This document shows positions 34,432-45,042 of a stretch of DNA of 64,000 bases, piece after piece. A program made the position numbers and the translations under genes. A model generated the notes under the pieces. That model was not told the DNA's origin. It searched no databases and was given only the letters and a program-made list of their open reading frames with translations. Numbering within the stretch: position 1 is the first letter of the stretch; every line of letters starts with the position of its first letter. The stretch is taken from the NCBI GenBank assembly GCA_009760885.1, contig CM019713.1, positions 80,891,978-80,955,977 of the forward strand, given 5' to 3'. The stretch is from Achatina immaculata (lineage: Eukaryota > Mollusca > Gastropoda > Stylommatophora > Achatinidae).

Positions 34432-34622
34432 CTGCTGCGAGTATGAGCACAGAGCAGAAGAGAGCTACTGCACAAGCAATGAATTCGTAGAAAAAGCTCT
34501 GTGCTTCTCTGTGTCTCTTCCATGTATGCCACAAGCCCAAGTCCCAGAAAACTTCCAATGTTGATGCACCAGTAGAACTAGCTGAAAAAGCTGAGCTGAA
34601 TCTGTGGGTTGGCTCGAACAAA
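34432..34622 (-). pseudogene. SLC15/POT-like transporter exon with stop and frameshift
   Basis: A 191-base exon on the minus strand framed by a strong acceptor (TTTTCTGGTTTCAG, up to 34623) and a consensus donor (CAG|GTAAGT at 34431-34426). Translation gives VRANPQIQLSFFS, a TAG, then FYWCINIGSFLGLGLVAYME. This matches the FxWFYWxINxG segment of proton-coupled oligopeptide transporters, which leads into a transmembrane helix. The stop (34578-34580) sits where the family has Trp. After AYMEE the frame must shift by one base to continue SFFYEFIACAVALFCSVLIL, the next helix. It could be a pseudogene exon or an error-bearing one. It probably belongs with the exon at 41251-41664. Confidence 0.6.
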
Positions 34623-34714
34623 CTGAAACCAGAAAACACAGACCTTAGGTCTGAGTAACGGCAGGAAACGTAAACGATGTACAGCGTAGTTTTTCAAATG
34701 GTGTTCTCTGGCAC

Positions 34715-35970
34715 AGAGGTGTGCTGCGAGAGAGCTAGAGGTTTGCTGTGAGAGAGATAGAGGTGTGCTGCAAGAGAGGTAGAGGTGTGCTGTGAGAGAG
34801 GTAGAGGTGTGCTGCGAGAGAGGTAGAGTTGTGCTGTGAGAGAGATAGAGGTGTGCTGTGAGAGAGGTAGAGGTGTGCTGCAAGAGAGGTAGAGGTGTGC
34901 TGCGAGATAGGTAGAGGTGTGCTGTGAGAGAGATAGAGGTGTGGTATGAGAGAGATAGAGGTGTGCTGCGAGAGAGGTAGAGGTGTGCTGCGAGAGAGGT
35001 AGAGGTGTGCTGTGAGAGAGGTAGAGGTGTGCTGTGAGAGAGGTAGAGGTGTGGTGTGAGAGAGGTAGAGGTGTGCTGTGAGAGAGGTAGAGGTGTGCTG
35101 TGAGAGAGGTAAAGGTGTGCTGTGAGAGAGGTAGAGGTGTGCTGTGAGAGAGGTAGAGGTGTGCTGTGAAAGAGATAGAGGTGTGGTGTGAGAGAGGTAA
35201 AGGTGTGCTGTGAGAGAGGTAGAGGTGTGCTGTGAGAGAGGTAGAGGTGTGCTGTGAAAGAGATAGAGGTGTGGTGTGAGAGAGGTAGAGGTGTGCTGTG
35301 AGAGAGGTAGAGGTGTGCTGTGAGAGAGGTAGAGGTGTGCTGTGAGAGAGGTAGTGGTGTGCTGTGAGAGAGGTAGAGGTGTGCTGTGAGAGAGGTAGAG
35401 GTGTGGTGTGAGAGAGGTAGAGGTGTGCTGTGAGAGATGTAGAGGTGTGCTGCGAGAGAGGTAGAGGTGTGCTGCGAGAGAGGTAGAGGTGTGCTGTGAG
35501 AGAGGTAGAGGTGTGCTGTGAGAGAGGTAGAGGTGTGGTGTGAGAGAGGTAGAGGTGTGCTGTGAGAGAGGTAGAGGTGTGCTGTGAGAGAGGTAAAGGT
35601 GTGCTGTGAGAGAGGTAGAGGTGTGCTGTGAGAGAGGTAGAGGTGTGCTGTGAAAGAGATAGAGGTGTGGTGTGAGAGAGGTAGAGGTGTGCTGTGAGAG
35701 AGGTAGAGGTGTGGTGTGAGAGAGGTAGAGGTGTGCTGTGAGAGAGGTAGAGGTGTGCTGTGAGAGAGGTAGAGGTGTGGTGTGAGAGAGGTAGAGGTGT
35801 GCTGTGAGAGAGGTAGAGGTGTGGTGTGAGAGAGGTAGAGGTGTGCTGTGAGAGAGGTAGAGGTGTGCTGCGAGAGAGATAGAGGTGTGGTGTGAGAGAG
35901 GTAGTGGTGTGCTGCGAGAGATGTAGAGGTGTGCTGCGAGAGAGGTAGAGTTGTGCTGCGAGAGAGAGCT
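34715..35970. repeat. 22-bp minisatellite, ~57 copies
   Basis: Unit AGAGGTGTGCTGTGAGAGAG plus GT, with variants (CTGCGAG, GGTGTGAG). The plus strand is almost purely G/A/T. On the minus strand two frames of 479 and 430 codons stay open (Leu/Ser/Thr/His/Pro repeats) because no unit contains a stop there. I regard these frames as non-coding. Confidence 0.97.
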
Positions 35971-36339
35971 AGATGGGGCTGCAAATTTTTTAAGAGTAAA
36001 AAAATATTTTTGATCAAATGACAGCATATTTTTGCTTATTTATATGATAAATACCCGCAGGTAGAGACCCATGAAATTTAGTTATTAGCCCCAGTCCAGC
36101 GAGATGAAATGGCCAAAGATCTATGTCCCCAAGCAGGCTTACATTTCACACTGAAAAAAAGGCTTTGAAAAATAAAAACTTAAAACTTTTCATCTCTCAG
36201 TGTATCATATATACTGTTAAAAAAAGGAAACGCAACAAATATGATGTTGGTTAAACTGAAGTTTGCTGATCAGACAACAGCAAATTGCCTGTAACATTTA
36301 AGTACTCAGATTCTTGTTTCCATGGATATGGATCTGTTG
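35971..36339. other. Unassigned sequence
   Basis: AT-rich with no recognised feature. Confidence 0.5.
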
Positions 36340-37112
36340 CACAAGATGTGTTTCATTGTCTGAATGCTGACTTGGCCTGAGCACATCTACTTTTTATTTC
36401 ATCATGACATTTCCCGTCAGTTGTTATAATTGTTCCTAAGTACTTGAATCTATCAACTTATTTCAGATTTGTGCCATCGATGGTAATGCTACACTTTGGT
36501 GGTATTCTTTTCTTTGAGATGATCATCACTTCAGTCTTTTTTCTGTTCAGGTTGAGACCTGTATTTTTACTTTCACGAAACATGTCCAGAAAAGAGCCTA
36601 TAGCTCCCCTTCAATTTTAGCAACCAGAACTTTGTTGTCCGCATATCTTAAGTTGTTAAGGTTGTAGCCGCCAATTGATATTCCTGGCATTTTCTATATA
36701 TTTCTCATTATATTTTCACTGTACAAGGAGAAGAGACAAGGAAATAGAGCACATCTTTGTCTCACTCCCAATTTTATGTCTTGGAACGCTCCTATTTGGT
36801 TCTCAATCCTCACTGCTGCTGATTGTTGTCAATGTATGTCTTTGATAAGTTTCAGATCTTTCCCATCTATGTTGATGTTTTCCAGCATTCTTATAATTTC
36901 TGTGTGTCTCACTTTATCAGATGCTTTACAGTGGTCTATGAAGCATAAGTATAGATCCGTCTTTACTTCTATTGATCTCTCCATCAATGTTCTCATTATA
37001 TATATATGGCATTACTTGTACTTTTTCCTTCGATGAAGCCGCACTGTTCTTCAGCGATTTCTGGTTTTATTTTGCTCCTAGCTCTTCTCATAACAATATA
37101 GAAATGGGATAT
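36340..37112 (-). mobile_element. LINE F copy 1, RT fragment with altered active site
   Basis: Minus-strand translation gives EEQCGFIEGKS, DLYLCFIDHCKA, LIKDIHWQQSAAVRIENQIG, LFSLYSENIMRN and LRYADNKVLVA. It is the same family as 57786-59166 (shared LYLCFID, WQQ.AA, SLYSENI). The active site reads YADN instead of YADD. Truncated at both ends, with several stops. Confidence 0.8.
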
Positions 37113-37138
37113 ATATATATACATATATATACACATAC

Positions 37139-39770
37139 AATCCAGTAAGTGATAGAATCCTAACAATCAGACTTAAGGGCATTCCTAGAAATGTAATAAT
37201 CATTCAGATATATGCACCTACATCAGAAGCAGAAGAAGAGGAAGTAGAAAACTTTTATAACACACTGCAAATGACAATAGACCAGGTACAGAAAAATGAT
37301 ATTGTATTAATAATGGAGGATTTTAATGCAAAAATTGGTACAGAAAGAGCAGAAGATGAAGGACATGTAGGGAAATTTAGCATAGGACATAGAAATGAGC
37401 CAGGTGACAATCTAATGGCATTTTGCATGGAAAATGAGCTAATGATCACTAACACACTTTTTAAACAACATCCAAGAAGACTTTACACATGGACATCACC
37501 TGATGGTAAAACCAGGAATCAAATAGATTACATTTTAGTGCAAAGAATGTGGAGGTCATGTATAACATCAGCAAAAACTTTACCAGGTGCTGATTGTGAT
37601 ACAGACCATGAGTTATTAATAGCAGGCATAAAGATAAAGATAAAACAGACAGTTATGGGATCAAGACCACTCCACTTTGAACTTACAGATATACCAGAAC
37701 AATACGGTATAGAAGTGAAGAACCGTTTCGAAATCCTGATGGCTGTACAGGAGGAGATGACACCAGATGAATTGGCTACGCAGGCCAAAGATATCTTAAT
37801 AACAGCAGCTAAATACATGGTTCCAGTAAAGAAAACACAAAAGAATGGATGGATTACAGCAGGTACACTAGAACTGATAAAACAATGTAGAGAAATGAAG
37901 ATGCAATGGAAAGTGACAAACAACAACAAAGAGAAATATAAAACTTTAATAAAAGAAGTACAAAGAAACACAAGAAAAGACAAACAATACATACAAGACT
38001 GTTGTGAAAGAATAGAAGAACATCAGAAGTGTGGAAGAGATAGTGAAATGTTTAAAGAAATGAAGACATTGACGAGAAATGTCACACCTAAGCTAAATGT
38101 ACTTTGTGATGAGATGGGGAATACCTTGACAGAGACAGAGGAAATTCTAGAAAGATGGAAGGAATATTGCAAAGGAATGTACGAAACAACCGAATGTGGA
38201 AACAGAAATCAACAGTGTGAATTATTATTGGAGGAGAAAGAACCCGAACCGACAATAGAGGAAGTTTTATGGGCAATAAAGAATCTGAAAAATGGTAAAT
38301 AACCAGGATGTGATGAGACAACAGCTGAAATTATTAAAGCAGGAGGAAAGGAGTGTGCAACAATCTATCATAGACTATGCAACAAGATATGGCATTCAGG
38401 TATTTGGCCTAAAGAATGGAAAAGAACTGTATTCATACCACTGCCAAAAAAGGATAACCTGAAATTATGCACAAACTACAGAACTGTTGCCCTGATTAGT
38501 CATGCCAGTAAAATTCTGTTAAAAATCATAATGGGTAGACTTCGACAGAAAATAGAAGAAGTCAATATGGTCCAAGCTTGTTTCAGGCAAGGAAGAGGAT
38601 CAAGAGATAATATATTCAATCTAAGATTAATAATAGAGAAATGCAGAGAGTTTAATGTGAATCTATATTTATCCTTTATAGAATACTCAAAGGCATTTGA
38701 TTGTGTACAACATCAGAAACTTTGGGAAATAATGGAAAAAATGGGATTTCCAACACATTTGATACAATTAACATCACTGCTGTATCTAGACCAACAAGCA
38801 GCAGTAAGAATAAATGGTGAAACAACAACTTGGTTTGACATAAAACAAGGGGTCCATCAGGGGTGCATATTGTCACCCTACTTATTTAACTTGTATACTG
38901 AAAATATAATGAGGAATGTTAGAGAAGATGTAGACAAAGAATATTATGATGCCATAATAATTGGAGGTTATGAAATACCAGAGATTAGATATGCTGATGA
39001 CACAGTTTTACTGTCCACAACACAAAAAGGAATGGAAAAACTAATTATGTCAGCCCGTAAGAACATCGAAGAGCAGAACCTCTATCTTAATGCAAAGAAA
39101 ACTAAACTGATGAAAACTGACAAAACAAACAAGGCAGCTGAAATATATATCAATGAGGAAAAACTGGAAGAAGTGGAGAGTTTTGAATATCTTGGATCAC
39201 TACTAACTAATAATGGAGATACAATGAGGGAAATTAAAAGGAGGACATCTATTGCTCTTCAGAAAGTAAAACAACTAAAGAATCTGTGGAGAGGAGCAGA
39301 CAGAACAACAAAAATAAGATTTTTAAGGTCATGCATCTTTCTCATCGCAACATATGCCTGTGAGACCTGGACACTTAACAAAACAGCTGAGAAACACATA
39401 AATGCATTTGAATGTAAATGCTACAGAAGAGTTCTCCAAATATCGTGGACACAAAAAAGAACAAATATATCTATACTATAAGAACTTAATATTGAAGAAG
39501 GCTGGCTAGTAAAGAGGATTAAAGAGAGAAAATTTAAATATTTTGGACACATTATATGTCATGATAATTTAGAGAAGACCGTATTAGAAGGATACATAAT
39601 GAGAAAAAGGAAAAGAGGAAGATCAAAACAAAGATGGCTGCAAGACATCGTTGACAATCTGCAAATGGACGCAGCAGCAGCAGCAGCAGGCCATCTTGCT
39701 CACAACCAAGAGGCCTACAGGAGTGCTGTTCGGGAGGCAAAGTTCCGCAAGGGACATGCAAATGAATGAA
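37139..39770 (+). mobile_element. LINE A copy 4, best preserved LINE A, 5' truncated
   Basis: Open from 37139 to 38302: endonuclease (GDFNAK-like EDFNAKIG, YTWTSPDGKTRNQIDYIL, ADCDTDHELL) joined to the RT start (NLKNGK). A TAA at 38300-38302 stands where copies 1 and 3 read Ser. RT resumes and 38531-39481 is open, with SPYLFNLYTENI, the YADDTVLLS active site, YLGSLLTNNG and the thumb. A TAG-type stop near 39479 precedes the basic C-terminus, which continues to an AATGAATGAA tail. Only the first part of the endonuclease is lacking. LINE A encodes one protein that nicks the target and reverse-transcribes from the nick. It starts abruptly in a TA/CA repeat. Confidence 0.92.
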
Positions 39771-40794
39771 TACACATATATATGCATGCACGCACACACA
39801 TATAAGCTCATATTTCCCCTTTAATAGCCTACAGTATCATTAAGAAAAATTTTCCTCCACAAATTCTGGCATCTCAATCTCTGGCCAAAGTTTTTTATCT
39901 TATAATCACGGAACTTACCAAACAAAATGATACTAAACAGAAAGAAGGCCAAAAAAAAGAAAAATCGTCATATAACATGCCCTCTATGCATTGTTCTTGC
40001 TACCCCAAGTGTCATATGCATGTTATCAGCTACATTTTCTATGTGCAGCCAACATTTCAGCAATAAACATTAACAAAAGAGGGGAAACCCCTTTACTGTG
40101 CAAAACCAAACAATTGCAGAACAAGGTAAAATAGAAACATGCAGAAATAAAAAAAATCTTTGTATGTGGCCTTTTTCAATGAACACAGGAACAATTTACA
40201 CAGAGAATGAAACTAAAGTAAGAAAATGTTTCAAATAAGAAATAAAGAGGCTTGCACTCAGTAAAGCAACAGAGAATAGCATGTGGAGTTAGCTTTTCAA
40301 AAATAGCACACGGAGCACCTTAGAATGTCTGGTAGAGAAGCAAATGTAGCCATTGGCTTTGATTATTGAGTAAAGACATTGGCGATGGCTGGTAACTCAT
40401 TAATAAAAATAGCACTGAAATGGACACTTCAGTAAAACAGAAGTAAAGGAGAAGATATGGAGAATGACAACAGAGAGGACGTTTAGAGGACTCACCTAGG
40501 AAAAAGCAAAACAAAACAAACAAAAAAAAAGAAATGAAAGACAGGCATTTGTGGAAAACCCTTCCATCAAAGCGATGGAGTGAAAGAACTGGAGATTCAT
40601 TACCACCAACATTCATTCTGGAGAAAACACATGATGATGATGATGATAATCTTATGAATATTATCACACAAAGCACTTTCTACTTCTGACTGAAAATAAT
40701 GACAGCAATGACAGATGATTGATGTGGATATTCATCACATCCTAGGACAAGGGTGCCTGACCCATAGCCCAAGAAATGGTAGCAAAATGTAGCC
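39771..40794. other. Unassigned; possible intron of the SLC15-like gene
   Basis: CA/TA repeat at the left edge, then AT-rich sequence. On the minus strand near 40491 a good acceptor (TTTGCTTTTTCCTAG) is followed by a hydrophobic frame (LNVLSVVILHIFSFTSVLL) that stops within about 30 codons. A transporter helix is possible but too weak to call. Confidence 0.35.
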
Positions 40795-41250
40795 ACATAT
40801 ATAGATGATATAAGAAAGGATGATGACATATAGATGATATAAGAAAGTATGATGACATATAGATGATATAAGAAAGTATGATGACATATAGATGATATAG
40901 GAAAGGATGATGACATACAGATGATATAGGAAATGATGGCATATAGATTATATAAGAAATGATGATGACATATAGATGATATAAGAAATGATGATGACAT
41001 ATAGATGATATAAGAAAGGATGATGACATATAGATTATATAAGAAATGATGATGACATATAGATTATATAAGAAATGATGATGACATATAGATGATATAA
41101 GAAAGGATGACGTATAGATTATATAAGAAATGATGATGACATATAGATGATACAAGAGGAGACAATGACATATAGACAGTATAAGAAAGGATGACATATA
41201 GACAATATAAGAAGGGATGATGACGTATAGATGATATAAGAAAGGATGAC
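40795..41250. repeat. 29-bp minisatellite, ~16 copies
   Basis: Unit ATAGATGATATAAGAAAGGA plus TGATGACAT, with many small indels. Its right end is flush with the SLC15-like coding exon and appears to include the exon's expected donor position. Confidence 0.93.
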
Positions 41251-41664
41251 ATTTTTGAAATGTCCAAGTAATGAGTCTGAAATCCATTCAGCAATGAGAG
41301 ACATGATAAAGCTGACACAAAAGAACAAGAAAGGTACACTTACAGCATGGTATGATTTCCATTTGAATGAGTACAAATTAAGGAACAAAACAAAGTTTCC
41401 TGTGAGTCCATCAAAAACTGCTCTTTCAAGTACCAAAGATAAAACTATACATACCAGTGCACCCCAAATATGGCAGTTGCTAGTGATGTTCTTATCTAAA
41501 ACACTTGTGATCCTAAGCACATCATTGCTAGAACTCTCATTATCACTGAGACTTGTGTTTGAGGTGCCACTGGTGGAAGGGATGGATCTCGATGGCACAT
41601 TGGATCTCTGATTCCGGGAGGAGTTAACCTTAATGAGCAATGGTTCTGATTCATCATTTGTCAT
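41251..41664 (-). CDS. SLC15 (POT family)-like transporter, N-terminal exon
   Basis: First coding exon of a probable proton-coupled peptide/histidine transporter. The exon seems to begin after CTTTCTTTACAG (first base 41734). An in-frame TAA lies upstream of the ATG at 41664, so about 70 bases are 5' untranslated. The N-terminus has an acidic dileucine signal (MTNDESEPLL), then a Ser-rich linker. It is followed by the first two membrane helices: LSLVLERAVFDGLTGNFVLF holds the family's ER..G.TGN motif, and FIMSLIAEWISDSLLG corresponds to the GGWLAD..LG loop. Similarity is to the SLC15A3/A4 branch, which works in endolysosomes. The exon is open for 138 codons. The donor (AAT|GTCATC) is weak and adjoins the minisatellite. 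The Phe-Asp-Gly in place of an aromatic pair is unusual. Confidence 0.65.
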
Positions 41665-41846
41665 TTTTCCAGGTAACTCAGCTTCCAAATCTGAAGATAA
41701 GATGGTCTGGTTATCTCTACCTTACAAGTTACACCTGTAAAGAAAGTGTGATTTGCTGCAAAAATGTAATCAACAGTAAAAATTATGAGAGTAATTTTCA
41801 CTTTGAAAAAGACAAAAAATGTAATATTTAAACTTCTATTTTCAAG

Positions 41847-42415
41847 ACTAATAATGGAGATATAATGAGGGAAATTAAAAGGAGGGCATTTATCGCTCTT
41901 CAGAAAGTAAAACAACTAAAGAATCTGTGGAGAGAAACAGACACAACCACAAAAATAATATTTTTAAGGGCATGCATCTTTCTCATCACAACATATGCCT
42001 GTGAGACCTGGACACTTAACAAAACAGCTGAGAAACACATAAATGCATTTGAATGTAAATGCTACAGGAGAGTTCTTCAAATATTATGGATGCAAAAAAG
42101 AACAAATATATCCATACTACAAGAACTTAATATTGAAGAAGGCTGGCTAGTAAAGAGGATTAAAGGGAGAAAACTTAAATATTTTGGACACATAAAACAT
42201 CATGACAATCTGGAGAAGATTGTCTTGGAAAAGTACATAATGGGAAAAAGAAAGAGAGAAAGACCAAGGCAAAGATGTCTGCAAGACATCGTTGATGATC
42301 TGCAAATGGATGCATCAGCAGCAGGCTATCTTGCTCACAACCGAGCGGCCTACAGGAGTGCTGTTAGGGAGGCAAAGTTCAACAAGGGACCTGCAAATGA
42401 ATGAATGAATGAATT
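41847..42415 (+). mobile_element. LINE A copy 5, 3' end only
   Basis: Open frame 41865-42404 (MREIKRRAFIALQKVKQLKN, CETWTLNKTAEKHINAFECK, LKYFGHIKHHDNLEK, LQMDASAAGYLAHNRAAYRS) followed by an AATG tail. A typical short 5'-truncated insertion that keeps an undamaged C-terminal thumb and basic region but no catalytic residues. It lies about 110 bases upstream of the SLC15-like exon acceptor, so within that gene's possible upstream intron. Confidence 0.9.
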
Positions 42416-42739
42416 TTCAAGACAATAATAGCAAAGAAATGAAGAACATGGAAATAGCATTATAATTCTAAACCAGAAAACATCACCACAAAATAAGATA
42501 AAACAGAGAAAAGTAGATGAAAAACACAGAAGGATGTACATCACATCAAAATCCTGTTTGAAACAGTATTCAACTTTCATAAACAAAATCTGATTATTTC
42601 ATGAATTTCATGGCTCAAAAATGGTTATTTCATTAGTTTCATTAATTTGTCACAAAACTAATTATTATAACCTTCTCATTTCTTCACTTGTTCTTTGTTC
42701 ATTTGTTCAGGTGTTTCGGTTGTCTTTGTTATACAACAT
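42416..42739. other. Unassigned sequence
   Basis: AT-rich. No feature seen. Confidence 0.5.
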
Positions 42740-42931
42740 GCCATTAAAATGAAATATGCAAACTCCACATAAATGCTTAAAGCACAAATGCACATAATAA
42801 CGATATTCTATCTCCACAACTCCACATATATGCTTAAGGCACACATGCACATAGTAAACATATTCTATATCCACAGCTCCACATAAATGCTTAAGGCAAA
42901 CATGCATATAGTAAACATATTCTATCTCCAC
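42740..42931. repeat. 57-bp minisatellite, left part
   Basis: Unit with CACATAAATGCTTAAGGCAC and ATAGTAAACATATTCTATCTC. About three copies before LINE G; the same array resumes at 46128. Confidence 0.93.
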
Positions 42932-42949
42932 TCTCTCTCTCTCTGAACC

Positions 42950-44968
42950 TTAAGTGCCCAGGGCACATGGGGCTTCCGCAAGGGTTTTCCACAAATGCCT
43001 GTCTTTCGCCTTTTTTTCTGCTCTTGCCCAGGTGAGCCCTCTATTGCTCAACATCCTTTCTGTTGTTCTTCTCCATGTCTCTTTTGGTCTACCCTTACTT
43101 CTGCTCCCCTGTGGTGTCCATCTTAGTGCTATTTTTGGTAGTGAGTTGTCAGTCATTCGGAGCACATGTCCCAACCATCGCCAGCGTCTTTCCTCAATAA
43201 TTGTTGTCAGTGGTTTCATCTGCATTTCTGCCAATAAAATGTTATTTCTTATGGTGTTTGGCCAAAATATTTTTTTAATTCTACGTAAACATTTAGTCTG
43301 GAAAGAATTCAACTTGTTTTCTATGGTTTTGGTGATTTTCCAGCATTCACTTCCATAGAGTAGTACACTTAGAACATTACTCTTAAATATCCTGATTTTC
43401 ATATTTATGCTTAGTTTATTTGATTTCCATATATTCTGTAGCATTGCAAAAGCCTGGTTTGCTCTAGTAAGTCTGCTGTTGATGTCCTCTGTGCTGTCTC
43501 CATTTTCTACTACTCTGCTGCCAAGGTATACAAATTCATTGACCTCCTCCACTAACTTGTTATCTACTCTGAGTACATTTCTGTTGTTCACATTTTGCTT
43601 CATTAACTTTGTCTTTCCTACATTGATCTTTAGTCCTATGTTGTTTGCATTCTGGGTTAACTTGTTTATTTTATCTTGCATATCTTTGTGACTGCTTGAT
43701 AATAGACAAATGTCGTCCGCAAAGTCAAGGTCCTCCAGCACTGTGTCAAGGGTCCATTGTAATCCTCTGCGTTTGTCTGATGTTGCCTCCTTCATTAACC
43801 AGTCTACTGCCAAGATAAATAATGTTGGTGATAGTACACATCCCTGTTTCACTCCTGTTTGTACCCTAAAGCTGCTGGAGGTATGTTCTCCACAGATAAC
43901 TTTGCACTGAAAACCCTCGTATAGGGCTTTGATTACATTAACTATTTTATGGGGGAGGCCATGCCATCTTAGGATTTTCCACAGTGCATCTCTGTTGACA
44001 CTGTCAAAGGCTTTCTCAAAATCTATGAATAATGCATATGTTGTGCTATGCCACTCATTTGCCTGTTCTAATATTTGTCTAAGTACAAATATATGGTCTA
44101 TGCATGATCTTCCTTTCCTAAATCCTGCCTGCTCTTTCCGAAGTTTTTCCTCAAGTGTTGGTACAATTCTGTTGATGATTATTCTGCAAAATACTTTACT
44201 AGTGAGTGGCAGTAGGGTAATGCCTCTCCAGTTCCCGCAATCTCTGAGGTCACCCTTCTTTGGTAGTTTTACTATAAGACCAGTTTTCCACTCCTCTGGG
44301 GCTTTTTCTAAATCCCAAATTTGTTGTAATATCCGGCAAAGTTGTTTTGGTGTTTCTGTTTCTTCTGCTTTCAACATCTCAGCAGTCACTTCATCTTCAC
44401 CTGGTGCCCTGTCTGATTTTAGCATCTTTATCGCCTCTTTTACTTCATTTATTGTTATTGGTCCTGTATTGATGTTTAGTTCCGCTTTTGCTTCAGGTAT
44501 ATCTATTGCTTGTGCTGCTTGTGTTCTGTTTAGTAGGGTGTTAAAGTGTTCCCTCCATCTTTCAATTTTTCCCCTTTCTCCACTGACCAGTTGTCCATTT
44601 TGTGTTCTTACTGCACTTTCACATCTTGTATTGAAGTTACCTGTCATCTGCTTTGTGATTTTATATATGGTTTTCATGTCATTTGTATATGCTGCTTTCT
44701 CTGCTGTTTCTGCTAAGTTGTCATAATATTGACGTTTATCTTGACGGCATGATTCCTTCACTTCTTTGTCTTTTTGTGCATAATTACTTAAAACTCGTTC
44801 TTTAAGCCGTTGTGATTTGGTGTTCAGTAATTTTTTCTTGATTTCTTTTCTTTGCTCTATCTTTTCCCATGTGGTCTCACTTATCCATTCCTCTTTTCTC
44901 CTTTTCCGATATCCCAGCACCTCTTTTGCTGTTTCCTGTAGTGTTTTATTGAACTCTAATATGGACAT
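42950..44968 (-). CDS. LINE G reverse transcriptase domain (second part of ORF)
   Basis: 672 codons open after the frameshift. The first Met (44968) lies inside the protein, not at a true start; coding sequence continues upstream to about 45070. Order: linker, then SDRAPGEDEVTAEMLK, LPKKGDLRDCGNWRGITLL, EQAGFRKGRSCIDHIF, TYALFIDFEKAFDSVNRDAL (first catalytic Asp), GVKQGCVLSPTLF, LEDLDFADDICLLS (FADD active site), GLKINVGKTKLM, FVYLGSRVVENG, thumb, and a basic RWRWLGHVLRM plus SKGRPKETW C-terminus. It ends at 42950, close to the GA tail. With the endonuclease it performs target-primed reverse transcription in the nucleus. Confidence 0.93.
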   Translation of the reverse strand: MSILEFNKTLQETAKEVLGYRKRRKEEWISETTWEKIEQRKEIKKKLLNTKSQRLKERVLSNYAQKDKEVKESCRQDKRQYYDNLAETAEKAAYTNDMKTIYKITKQMTGNFNTRCESAVRTQNGQLVSGERGKIERWREHFNTLLNRTQAAQAIDIPEAKAELNINTGPITINEVKEAIKMLKSDRAPGEDEVTAEMLKAEETETPKQLCRILQQIWDLEKAPEEWKTGLIVKLPKKGDLRDCGNWRGITLLPLTSKVFCRIIINRIVPTLEEKLRKEQAGFRKGRSCIDHIFVLRQILEQANEWHSTTYALFIDFEKAFDSVNRDALWKILRWHGLPHKIVNVIKALYEGFQCKVICGEHTSSSFRVQTGVKQGCVLSPTLFILAVDWLMKEATSDKRRGLQWTLDTVLEDLDFADDICLLSSSHKDMQDKINKLTQNANNIGLKINVGKTKLMKQNVNNRNVLRVDNKLVEEVNEFVYLGSRVVENGDSTEDINSRLTRANQAFAMLQNIWKSNKLSINMKIRIFKSNVLSVLLYGSECWKITKTIENKLNSFQTKCLRRIKKIFWPNTIRNNILLAEMQMKPLTTIIEERRWRWLGHVLRMTDNSLPKIALRWTPQGSRSKGRPKETWRRTTERMLSNRGLTWARAEKKAKDRHLWKTLAEAPCALGT

Positions 44969-45042
44969 TTCTGCTTCATCTTGTAGGACACTGAAGCGGT
45001 TCTTAAGTATTATTGAGAATTCATTTCTTGTTTGCTGGTCTA

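Noticed and set aside
40400..40500. Possible additional SLC15 helix exon on the minus strand
   Set aside because: A plausible acceptor and hydrophobic run, but the frame stops soon and no family motif is visible.
40742..41287. 181-codon minus-strand frame rich in Tyr, Ile, Ser and His
   Set aside because: It follows the 29-bp array and only its last few residues belong to the SLC15-like exon. The repeat frame has no independent support.
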